A stretch of 64,000 nucleotides of DNA from Nissolia schottii (lineage: Eukaryota; Streptophyta; Magnoliopsida; Fabales; Fabaceae). Of the stretch, positions 22,240-33,079 are shown piece after piece. Below the pieces are notes generated by a model. That model was not told the origin of the DNA. It saw only the letters and a program-made list of their open reading frames with translations, and did not search any database. The stretch is from NCBI GenBank assembly GCA_003254905.1, contig QANU01012846.1, positions 298,013 through 362,012 of the forward strand, given 5' to 3'. Every line of letters starts with the position of its first letter. Within the stretch, counting starts at the first letter, position 1. The translations under genes and the position numbers were made by a program.

Positions 22240-25200
22240 TGACACTCCCTGATGGCACTCATGTCACAGCTAATATTTCAAGCACAATCAGTTTTACATC
22301 CCAGTTTTATCTTACAAATGTCCTGTACTTACCAACTTTAAAGTTCAATCTAATTTTTGTCTCTAAATTGACTACTATACTACATTGTAAATTGTTTTTT
22401 ATGCAAAACATTGTGAGATTTAGGACCTACATACTATGAAGAAGATTGGTGCAGCTGAGAGGGTTAGTGGCCTATATGCAGTTGCATCTACAACAACACC
22501 AAGGCAACCAAATCTTGATTTTGCTTCTTTTTTAGCAGTCAACAACACCTCCAGAGATTTAGCAAGGTTATGGCACATAGGACTTGGCCATCCCTCCTTA
22601 GAAAGATTGTCATTGATGAACTAGATGTACCCTTATATTCAGATCAATAAAGACAGTTCATTGCCATGTGAAATCTGTCATTATGCTAAACAAAAAAAAT
22701 TACCCTTTCCCCTTAACAAAACCGTATCTAATTTTATCTTTGACCTCTTACATGTAGACATATGGGGACCCTTGGCCTTTCCTTCTAGCTTTGGCCACAA
22801 GTAATTTTTTACCATTGTTGATGACAAATCTAGATATACATGGATACATTTTATGGGATTGAAATCTGAGGCTGACGAATTCTTATAGTCCTTTATTTTG
22901 ATGGTGCAAAGACAATTTAATGCTACTGTTAAAACTATAAGATCTGACCATGGTCCTGAATTCAATCTTAAACAGTTTTATGCTCAAAATGGAATAATTC
23001 ATCAGCTCAACTGTGTTGAAACTCCACAGCAGAATGGTGTGGTTGAGAGAAAACACCAACACATTTTGGCAGTAGGTAGAGCATTGCTATTTCACTCATA
23101 TTCCAAAGCATTTTTGGCACCATGCCCTTGCCCATGCAGTACACATCATTAGCAGGTTGCCTATTCTTTTCCTCAAGAATTTCAGTCCTTTTGAGGTGCT
23201 GAAATCCCATAAACCTAACCTGTCCAATTTGAAGACATTTGGTTGCTTATGCTTTGCTACTACCCTAACTACTAAAGGAAAGAAATTAGATTCAAGGGCT
23301 TTGCAAATGTATTTTCATGGGTTTTTCCCATGGGACAAAAGGATTTCTCCTATTTGATTTGCATAATAGGGAAACTTTCCTTTCAAGAAATGTCCATTTC
23401 TATGAGGATGTGTTTCCTTATCATCCTACTAATACATCAACCACTACCACTGATAATCTCAACACCCTTTTCCCCACCTCACCAACCATTAAAACACATT
23501 TCCAACCCTCTCCTACCTGGTTACATGAAAACACTTCTGATGCCATGGAGGATCAGTCCCCTACTTCACCACAAACCTCACCCTACCATCTTAGTAGCTA
23601 AACATTCATTCCTGCACCCATCTCTAGTCCATTGCCAATCCATCCCTCACCTGATTCCTCACCAGATCAGTCCACTGGTTCCTCAAATAATAATCCATCC
23701 AATCACTCTCCTGATCATATGCTAACTCATCCATCACCTGCACATCTACCTAGGAGGTCTGGCAGAGTCACTAAGCCTCCTGCATATCTACAAGACTACA
23801 AGTGTAATATGGCCACTACCAATCAGCCTGCATCGTCTTCTATGCCCAGGTATCCTCTTTCCTATTTTATTTCATATTATGCATTATCTTCCATACATAA
23901 AGCCTTCTCTTTAGCCATTTCCTCCACCACCGAACCCACTTCCTTTAAAGAGGCTATGAATCATGCTTGCTGGAGGAATGTTGTTGATGTTGAACTCAAA
24001 GCTCTGCAGGCCAAAAACACTTGGCAGCTCACTTCCCTTCCAGTTGGTAGAAAGCAATCGGTTGCAATTAGGTATTCAAAACCAAGTTCAAACCAGATGG
24101 ATCCATAGATCGCCATAAAGCACGACTTGTAGCTGAAGGCTACACACAAACTGATGAAATTGACTACAAGTAAACCTTTAGCCCAATGGTTAAGATGACC
24201 ATTCTTGGCGTATTGCTTGCTCTGACAACAATCAAAGGATGGTTTTTTCATCAGTTTGATGTCAATACCGCTTTTCTTCATGGTGATCTCCATGAAGAGG
24301 TCTATATGGTGCCACCTCCAGGGCTGTCTCTTTTTGAATCTTCTTTGGTTTGTAGACTGCAGAACTCCCTCTACGGACTGAAGTAGGCTAGCCATCAATG
24401 GAATGAGAAGCTGACTTTTGTCCTAATTCATCATGGTTATACACAATCCAAGTCAGACTATTCCTTATTTTGCAAGTCGAGTGGAACTTCTTTCACTGTT
24501 GTTTTGGTTTATGTCGACGACTTGGTGCTGGCTGGGAATGACTTCTCTGAAATTCAGTCTTTCAAGGACCTCCTCCACTGTCGTTTCACCATAAAGGACC
24601 TTGGTATTCTCAAATATTTTCTTGGCATGGAGGTTGCGCGTAGCTCCAAAGGGATTGCGCTCTATCAACGCAAATACATTCTTGATTTATTGAGTGAAAC
24701 TAGTTTCTCAGCTGCAAGACCAGCGTCCACCCCCATGGACTACACATTGTGCATTTCAAAGGAGAATGTTGATCCTGTTCCTGATTCTGGTACTTATCGT
24801 TGACTCATTGGTCGGCTTATTTATCTCACTCAAACACGCCTATGCTGTTAACAAACTCAGTCAATTTTTGTCTTGTCCAACCTCGCTTCATCTTCAGGCT
24901 ACTCAACGTATTCTCCGATACTTGAAGACCACTCCTGGCACTGGCCTTTTCATCCTTCAACCTTTCAATTACAGTTGCAAGGCTTTTCTGACTCTGATTG
25001 GGGGGCGTGTCTGGACTCTAGGTGCTCCGTTACTGATTATTGTTTCTTCCTTGGATCTGCGCTTGTGTCATGGAAAAGCAAGAAACAATTTGGCATTTTT
25101 GTTCCTCTTTTGAGGCGAAGTATCATGCTTTACCTCACACAGCTTGTGAAGCTCAATGGATTTTGTATTTGTTGGCTGATTTTGGTATTTCCATTCCTCC

Positions 25201-25453
25201 TCCAGTTCTGTTTGGTGACAATCAGTCCGCGCTTCATATTGCTAGCAATCCGGTGTTTCAGAGCGCACCAAACATATTGAGCTCGATTGCCACTTGGCTC
25301 GTGAGAAACTTCAGACTGGCATCCTTCGTTTGCTTCCTATAGCCACCTTTGTTCAAGTTGTTGATCTTCTTACCAAAACATTAGCTCCCGGTCCATTCAA
25401 TGCATTGAAATCCAAGCTGGGTATGCTGGATTTTTATACTCCAGCTTGAGGGG

Positions 25454-26720
25454 GGTTATTATCATATTTAACCTCCCGCCATGGTTATCAAACTCGCGAG
25501 TTTATGTAAATTCGTGGAGCCTCCGTAAACTCGGATCGTAAACTCGTACGAGTTTACCTATTATTAAAAAAATATTTTAAAAAATTATTATGCTACAAAA
25601 ATATATTTAATAAAACTTGACATTCATAAATACATTTACCTCCATAACAAAGCACAAATAAAGATGAAATATATGAGTTCTAAGTTCAATTCATACATAA
25701 TACATAATACATATGTTTGAACCAGAACATATCCTCCTCCACATAAACTTAATGACAAGCAAAATCTATCAATACAAGAGAGAGGCGGTGTGTTGAGCAA
25801 CCAACATAGCAAATGTATATAAAGAACAATGTCACTCATTCTTGACAGAAGTAGCCTGCTTCGAGCCGACAACATAGAATTCAGTGATGACGAGGGGCAT
25901 GCCCTTTGTTTCTGAAACCTTCAAGAACACAAATATCTAGGAGATGACACACACAACAGCATAAACACTGAAGATACCAGTGAGTTCCATAGCACTGACT
26001 ACTAAACATCACAAGAAGCGAGTATGTGACGATGATGTCTCCATCCAAAACACTAAAGCACAAATAGCGATGCAGAGGCCACGCACTCTGGTGGGAAAGA
26101 TCCCTGAGCAAAGGATGAAATACATACTAATTACGATGGATTAGCGACGGAGCATAAGCAACGTCGGAGCACAATTGCAGGAGCAACTGTAAATATAACT
26201 CTAAAACACTCAAATGACCTAAATCTAAAAACTCATAGACATGCAAAACAACATCAACTTTGTTTTGTCCTTAAAAAAAAAATCACTTCTGTGGTAAACT
26301 CGTGAACTCGGCAGTAAACTCGCGATTTTATGTGAGTTTACACGAGTTTACTCGAGTTCACTCGAGTTCACCCGAGTTTACCCAAAAACGAGTTTACATG
26401 CGAGTCAGGTTGATTTTATTATCCAGGAACGTAAACTCGTACGAGTTTACGAGTTAACTGGCGATTTTAATAACCATGCCTCTCGCTATACTAATTTGTT
26501 GTAAATAGACTGTTAGTTTGTTAGCCAGCTGGTTGTTGGGTTGTGATGGGTTATTGATTCTGTTATTCAACCCAATGATCACTATAAATACTGATGTACA
26601 TATATGTTACAAGTGGAATGAAGAATAATTTCAGCGTAAATATTTTCCTTCACTTTCTCTTCTTTTCCTTCTCTGGTTCTGTAGAGAAAGTTCTCCAGTA
26701 TGAAGTTTATGATGGTATCA
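25454..26720 (+). repeat. 3' LTR of the copia element, split by a DNA transposon
   Basis: The left piece, 25454-25479, and right piece, 26479-26720, together match the 5' LTR, including the terminal gatggtatca. I could not find a convincing 5-bp target duplication outside the two LTRs. Confidence 0.85.
25480..26478. mobile_element. Non-autonomous hAT-like TIR element (copy B), nested in the copia 3' LTR
   Basis: 999 bp. Starts catggttatcaaactcgc and ends in the inverse of catggttattaaaatcgc. Flanked by cctcccgc (25472-25479) and cctctcgc (26479-26486), 7 of 8 identical, as expected of hAT-type insertion. Subterminal DNA is dense in gtaaactcgtacgagtttac palindromes and gagttca/gagttta repeats. 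No open frame inside looks like a transposase, so it depends on another element. It is younger than the retrotransposon. Confidence 0.78.
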
Positions 26721-26914
26721 TTTTATGATGCTTTGTTTTTATTCTCTTATTTGCGGGTGTGTCTATTGTCCTAATATTTATGTCTATTTTAAATTTTAAA
26801 ATGAGGTCTAAAACATTTTTTTTAATATATATATATACACACACATGAAAACAGTATGGCAAAACATCGAATGTAATAAGCAGCACAACTGCTAGTTCAA
26901 AGAATAAAATTCAT

Positions 26915-27067
26915 ACCAACAGGGGTTGGTCCAAGTGGTAAGCGGCTTGGTATCGCTTAAGCAAGGTCCCGAGTTCGAGACTCACCCGTCATAGCCATGT
27001 GCGCGACCCGGGTCGACCCGGATTAGTCAAGGCTAAGCCTTGGATACCGGGCAGACAACCTAAAAAA
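26915..27067 (+). mobile_element. tRNA-derived SINE
   Basis: About 153 bp. It has an A box (tggtccaagtggtaag, about 26928-26943), a B box (gagttcgagactc, about 26971-26983) and an A-rich tail. The perfect 16-bp target duplication aaagaataaaattcat lies at 26899-26914 and 27068-27083. It is probably young. Confidence 0.92.
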
Positions 27068-27083
27068 AAAGAATAAAATTCAT

Positions 27084-27234
27084 TTATTTTTTATTAAATT
27101 TGGACGTATCTTGGCTATTTTATGAATGTCGTCATACTTTTTAATAGAAGTAGTTTTGTTTCTCATAAAAAACAACAAAATCTACAACAAATAACAATTC
27201 CACAAACAAAAAGTAATGATATATAGTATTTCAA

Positions 27235-27279
<45 letters not shown>

Positions 27280-28634
27280 TAAAAAAAACTTTGAAATCTA
27301 GACTTACCAAATAAAAAGTCTAGAGATTTTTAAATAAGGGGAAAAAATCGTAGTATTAAATTATCAATAAATTTTATGTGAAAAAAAGAGTCTGTATAAA
27401 GATACAAGAGCATATTGAATATAAAAAAATTGAATAAAAAAATACAAGAGTTTATATATTTTGTTGGTAATTCCTGAGATAAAATGCGAAAATCAATAAT
27501 TATATGGTCTTGGACCACATTTAATTTATAGTCCAAAAATCTTATCAACCATTAATTTATTAATTTTTACATTTTTTTAATAAAAGAAGTAAAAATTAAG
27601 AAAAATGTTATATCTTCCTTAAAAATCTACAAATCCTATATATAATAAAAAAATTAAAAAGTAAATGCAAACAATGTCTCCAAACTTAAAAGATAATAGT
27701 AAAAAAGATTTATAGAGCACTTGTTAAGAAGTTAAAAATAAAAATATCTTATTGAAAAAATAAGCTTTTAAAGTTTTCAATGCATTAAACACTTAAAGTT
27801 TTGATTTTTCTGATAAAGTCTTATTACTTTGGGTTTCTTACCATGTGTATAAGGCACTGTTAGTAAAACCTTAATAAAAATTATTTCATTTAATGTGTAA
27901 ATTTTTTTGTAAGAGAGTATAATATTTCTCTAAAACTAAGTTAGATAAAGTTATTAGCCCATGTATTAAATATGTTTCAAAATCATGCATTCTTATTGTC
28001 ACAAATTAACTATTACTTTTAAGATGCATTAATTTATGAATTAAAAAAAAGTGTAAGTGAGAATTAATTTGAAACGAGGGAATAATTTCTCAAACGATAA
28101 ACTATAGGCTATACTTTGTAAATTCTAGGTACATTGAATGCATTAATTCTCATTTAATGCTTTTTAGCTTTGATTCTTTTAATTAATGCTCAAAGAACAA
28201 TTAATGGTAGTAAATGTGAAAAAAAACGTTCAAAAGTTTTACTTATTTTATTTATTAGTTTTTTTTATAAAAGTATAGGGTGAGAAAAAAGTTTATTCAA
28301 GTTTAAAGTTAGGATATATCTTTTTACACAATAAACATTTAAAGAGATACTTATAAATCACTTATAACCTAAGATCAAATCTAAGTCATGGCTAAATGGG
28401 TAGAAAATCGACTTAATCCATAATTTAATTCATTTGGAGTGCATGATTATCTAAATATTGAACAAGACTTAAAAAATAAAACAATAGTAGTTTTTTTTTC
28501 AACAGTAGTATTATTTTAGGAAAAAATTAATGAGAGCTTAAATGTGCTTATTAAATAATTTAAAGTAGAAATGTTACATTAAAAATGTATTAATCATTTA
28601 AAGTTATCAATGCATTAAGGACATTAAAAGAGTT
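27084..28634. other. Intergenic, AT-rich, with an (AAT)n microsatellite
   Basis: (AAT)n at about 27239-27281. A dispersed-repeat copy lies at 27715-27860 (see 11125). No supported gene. Confidence 0.55.
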
Positions 28635-29100
28635 AAATAATTTTTTGTCCACTAATAAATTACAAATCTTCATTTTGCATCCTATTAATTTTTTTTTGTT
28701 TGAGTCCTCAATAACTTTTTGTTTTTAGTTTTAGTTTATGACGTTAAGTTAAACTATTAAAAGATGACGTGGTCAACGAAAGTTAGGTAGACTACCTTGT
28801 AATTTGGTCAAACCAAATTTTAACCATTGTCGATCAAAACATGGTCAAACTAGTTTGAACCATGGATCGATTTGACCACAATTTAAGTTTGATTTGACCA
28901 TGTTTGACCATAATTAAAACTTAATTTAGTTATATTTGGCCAAATTATAATGGTGCACTTAACTTTCGTCCAATATGTCATATTTTAACAATTCAAATTA
29001 ATGTCAAGAACTAAAACAACAAAAAATTTTATCAAGGACTAAATTTTTTTTTAATATGCTATAAAATCAAAATTCGCAATTTATACGAGAGCAACAACTT
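28635..29100. mobile_element. TIR element with ~140-bp arms
   Basis: The left arm (aataaattacaaatcttcat, gttttagtttatgacgttaa, cgaaagttag) is inverted at the right end (about 28955-29100). The centre is rich in ggtcaaac / gaccatg repeats. No coding sequence. MULE-like or MITE; its duplication was not resolved. Confidence 0.65.
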
Positions 29101-29329
29101 ATTTCACCCACATTAAAGACACATCTTTTTTACTTTAACAAGTGTCCAAACAAAACCCTATTTTTTTAAGAATTTTGCTAACAAGTGTTCTTAGGGCATT
29201 TGTTAACAAGTTTTAAATCAAAATGTTTAATTGAAAAGTTAATTTTTAAAGTATTCAATATATTAAGCACTTCATGTTTTTATTTTTTCCGTAAAATCTT
29301 GCTACTTTGAATTCCTTACCCAATTTTTT

Positions 29330-30240
29330 TTATTGTTTCACTTTAAAAAGAAATACCTTTAAATTCTATCTTAATGCATTAATTATTGAATTTGACTATC
29401 CTTCCCATCGTTGAAACATCCTTTGTTTATCTCGTTTTTATTACTGGATAGTTATAAATTATTGTGTAAATAAAAAAATATTGTTGTGAGGGATTTGTGC
29501 CAATTCATCCTCATATCTTTACCGTTTATTTTTATTTTTTTCCTCACTTTTAAAAGGTAGAGAGCTCCCAATGGAAGAGATTCGTGGCAATATCTCGAGA
29601 TTTTAGCACTATATATATATATATATATATTTATTGTTTCACTTTAAAAAGAAATAGCTTTGAATACTGTTTTAACGCATTAATTATTGAATTTGACTAT
29701 CTTTCTCATTGTTGAAACGCCCTTTGTTTATCTCATTTTTATTATTGGACCATTCTAAATTATTGTGTAAATAAAAAAAATATTGCTGTGAGAGATTTTT
29801 GTCAATTCATCCTCATATCCTTACCGTTTATTTTTATTTTTTCCTCACTTTTAAAAGGTAAAGAGCTTCCAATGGAAGAGATTTGTGGCAATATCTCGAG
29901 ATTTTAGCACTATATATATAGTGCTAACATTTATATATATATATATATATATAAATTTATTGTTTCACTTTAAAAAGAAATAGCTTTAAATACTGTCTTA
30001 ATGCCTTAATTATTGAATTTGATTATCCTTCCCATCGTTGAAACGCCCTATGTTTATCTCATTTTTATTACTAGACCGTTCTGAACTATTGTGTAAATAA
30101 AAACATATTGTTGTGAGAGATTTGTGCCAATTCATCCTCATATCCTTACCGTTTATTTTTATTTTTTCCTCACTTTTAAACGGTAGAGAGCTCCCAATGG
30201 AAGAGATTTGTGGCAATATCTCGAGATTTTAGCACTACAT
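29330..30240. repeat. Three tandem ~300-bp units upstream of the CYP84A gene
   Basis: Units at about 29330-29630, 29631-29956 and 29957-30240. Each starts ttattgtttcactttaaa, passes through tcaattcatcctcatat or a variant and ccaatggaagagatt, and ends ctcgagattttagcacta. The first two end in (TA)n tracts that account for most of the length difference. The last unit ends 85 bp before the TATA box. Confidence 0.92.
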
Positions 30241-30324
30241 AAATATACACTGCAAATTCATAGCCATCTTACTCTCCAATCTAAGTCTAAATCCACATGA
30301 TCTAAAATCGATTTATTCACCATC

Positions 30325-30334
30325 TATATAAATA
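30325..30334 (+). promoter_or_regulatory. TATA box of the CYP84A gene
   Basis: tatataaata, 54 bp before the start codon. This implies transcription starting near 30355 and a short leader. Confidence 0.7.
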
Positions 30335-30387
30335 AGTGCTTCCCCATAACCCATTTTCACCATAACCACCAAACCGTGGAGTTCACT

Positions 30388-33079
30388 ATGCCATCTATTG
30401 AACCTTCTACCATTCTTTTCCTTCTCATTTCTTTCACAATTTTCATTCTCTTCTTGATTCGGGTATGCACAAAACTCCCATACCCACCGGGCCCAACGGG
30501 CCTACCCATCATAGGTAACATGAGAATCATGGACCAATTAACCCACCGTGGGCTTGCTGATCTCGCCAAAACATATGGCGGGCTTTTTCATCTGAAAATG
30601 GGCTCACTCCACATAGTGGCGGTTTCAACACCCGACATGGCCCGTGAGGTTCTCCAGACCCAAGACGGCGCCTTCTCGAATCGGCCCGCAAATGTTGCGA
30701 TTTCGTATTTGACGTACGACCGGGCCGACATGGCCTTCGCCAATTACGGCCCTTTTTGGCGCCAGATGCGTAAGCTTTGTGTGATTAAGCTGTTCAGCCG
30801 CAAACGGGCTGAGTCTTGGGCCTCTGTGCGCTGGGAGGTCGAAGAAACGATCCGGACCATCGCGGCGAATGCCGGTTCACCCGTTAATTTGGGTAAACTG
30901 GTTTTCTCCCTGACGAGGAGCATTACATTTAAGGCCGCGTTTGGGGCGAGTTTGAACGAAGGGCAAGACGAATTTATGGGAATTTTGCAAGAATTTTCGA
31001 AACTCTTTGGGGCTTTCAACATTGCGGATTTTATTCCGTGGTTGGGTTGGTTGCATGCACAAGATTTTCATAAGAGAATGACAAATGCAAGAAAAGCACT
31101 TGATGTGTTTATTGACAAGATCATTGATGATCATGTTGAGAAGAGGAAGAACAATAGGAAGAATGATCATGAGAACGATGTCGAAAAGGATATGGTTGAT
31201 GAGCTTATGGATTTTCTTAGTGAAGAAGATGGTGGTGATAGTACACAAACAGCCCTTAAGCTTACTAGAGACAACATCAAAGCTCTAATCATGGTAAAGT
31301 GACATTTTATTTTATTTTATTTTAGTTGTCATTGAGGTGGATATCCTAGTTAGTATCATTATTTTATTATTATTGGTTTGCTTGTGTGTTGTTTCGTAGA
31401 ATCACTTTATAGAAAAGCTATTTCTCCATGAGAAATTAATATTATTTACTTTTTTCTCGTTTATGATTTCCTATAAAACCAATAAATTTTCTGGCAATAA
31501 TATCCGAATAGTAGAAAATAATGTATACCTACAATAAAGAGGATTGTTTAAAATAATTGTTTTTGATGCACAAATTTTTATTTTATTTTTATCCTCACAA
31601 ATATAAAATTGTTGTTAACTTCTTATTTGTAATTAATAAAATCTATCACCCACAAATTGTAAATATTTGCAGGTCCTTGGCTAGTTAATAATAAATATTT
31701 TATTTGCTTTTGTTGCTGGCATTATATATTTTTCTTCATTACGAACTTGTTTTTTCACCGCGTGAATGTTCTACTTTGATAGAATAATATTGAATTCTGT
31801 AGAAAGGAAAAAGTTTAATGCATGAATTATTAATGTGAAAAAATTATATTCATAGTATTTATTGCTTTTTTCTTTAAATGAGTTCAACAATCATATATAA
31901 ACAGATCTTTAAAGTTCGTGTCTTTTATCTTTTTCATTTTCTTTCAATAAATATAAGCAGATTGTTAGACTAAAGATTCGAAACTTTACGGGTAAAAAAA
32001 AAAAAACCCTAGTTTTGAGAGATATTCTTGGACACGTGGTTAAGAATAATTTTAGACACAAAAAATTGTGAATCCTATATCATTTATTAAATATATGTTT
32101 AAATATATGTGAAACTTATAATTTTTTATGTGTGTTTGAGAATAAAATCCTAGATATCTACCCACCAAAAATTGGTAAATTTCGTTATAACTTTCAGAAC
32201 TAGATTTTGACTCCTGAGATACCATATATGTATATTATTTAATTATATATGTGTGTGTGTAAGTTAACATGATATCCAATGCAAAATAAATACAAAATCG
32301 TTTTCTCACTTTTTATTGATTTGTTTTAATTGAGTCATGCATTAAATACTTTTTGTTTGGTCAATATATATAATAACTCTCCTTTTGTATGTGATCAATT
32401 ATAACTCACATAAATTCAAATTCTTATTAATGACATATTTTTGGATTGTTGTTAGGATGTCATGTTTGGTGGAACCGAGACGGTTGCATCGGTAATAGAA
32501 TGGACCATGGCAGAGCTCATGAGAAGCCCATTGGACCTCGACAAGGCCCAGCAAGAGCTTGTTGATGTTGTGGGCTTAGGCCAAAGATTCAACGAATCAA
32601 ATCTCGAAAAGTTGACTTACCTCAAGTGCGTGGTAAAAGAAACCTTGAGGCTCCACCCTCCAATTCCCCTCCTCCTCCATGAGGCTGCAGAGGATACTGT
32701 CGTCGTGGGTTACTCCATTCCGAAAGGGACACGTGTCTGGATCAACGCGTGGACCATAGGACGCGATGAGAGTGCGTGGGATCAACCGGAGACGTTCAAG
32801 CCATCAAGGTTCCTGAGCAGTGGCATGCCTGATTTCAAAGGGAGCAACTTCGAGTTCATTCCTTTCGGGTCAGGTCGTAGGTCGTGCCCGGGAATGCAAC
32901 TTGGGCTTTATGCTGTGGAGATGGCTGTGGCCCAATTGCTTCATTGCTTCAATTGGGAGTTACCCAATGGAATGAAGCCCAATGAGCTTGATATGAATGA
33001 TGTGTTTGGGCTCACCGCTCCAAGAGCAGTTCAACTTGTCGCAATTCCTACATATCGTCTAAATTGTCCTCTTAATTGA
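30388..33079 (+). CDS. CYP84A: Cytochrome P450 CYP84A, ferulate/coniferaldehyde 5-hydroxylase
   Basis: Two exons, 30388-31293 and 32456-33079, phase 0 (ATG|gtaaag ... ttag|GAT), giving 509 residues against ~520 for Arabidopsis F5H. Features in order: N-terminal membrane anchor (about residues 7-25), proline hinge PYPPGPTGLP, I-helix GGTETVASVIEW in place of the usual AGTDT (characteristic of CYP84), ExxR at Glu364-Arg367 in KETLRLHP, and heme loop FGSGRRSCPG with Cys446. The tail motif GMKPNELDMNDVFGLTAPRA is near-diagnostic of F5H. The enzyme sits on the endoplasmic reticulum and hydroxylates coniferaldehyde/coniferyl alcohol on the path to syringyl lignin and sinapate. An in-frame GTG lies 12 bases upstream; the ATG at 30388 is the plausible start. 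No defects were seen. Its promoter carries a triplicated block. Confidence 0.95.

Larger units (their letters stand above)
19075..26720 (+). mobile_element. Ty1/copia LTR retrotransposon, broken, with two nested insertions (fossil)
   Basis: Parts in order: 5' LTR 19075-19334; primer-binding site tggtatcagagct (initiator-Met tRNA type) overlapping the LTR end at 19327-19339; gag (UBN2-like) about 19530-20130; GAG-pre-integrase about 22550-22690; integrase about 22730-23150; reverse transcriptase about 23960-24790; RNase H about 24960-25330; polypurine tract gagggggg before a 3' LTR at 25454-26720. Integrase before reverse transcriptase marks copia. A gypsy-type solo LTR sits in the protease-proximal part and a hAT-like element in the 3' LTR. 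The coding region is broken in at least ten places. The LTRs differ at roughly seven of ~235 comparable bases, suggesting insertion a few million years ago at most. Confidence 0.92.

Noticed and set aside
25636-26111. Minus-strand frames inside the hAT-like element
   Set aside because: No transposase motif; the element is non-autonomous.
26926-26990. Possible tRNA gene
   Set aside because: A and B boxes are present, but the sequence does not close a cloverleaf and it has an A-rich tail with 16-bp target duplications, so it is a SINE.
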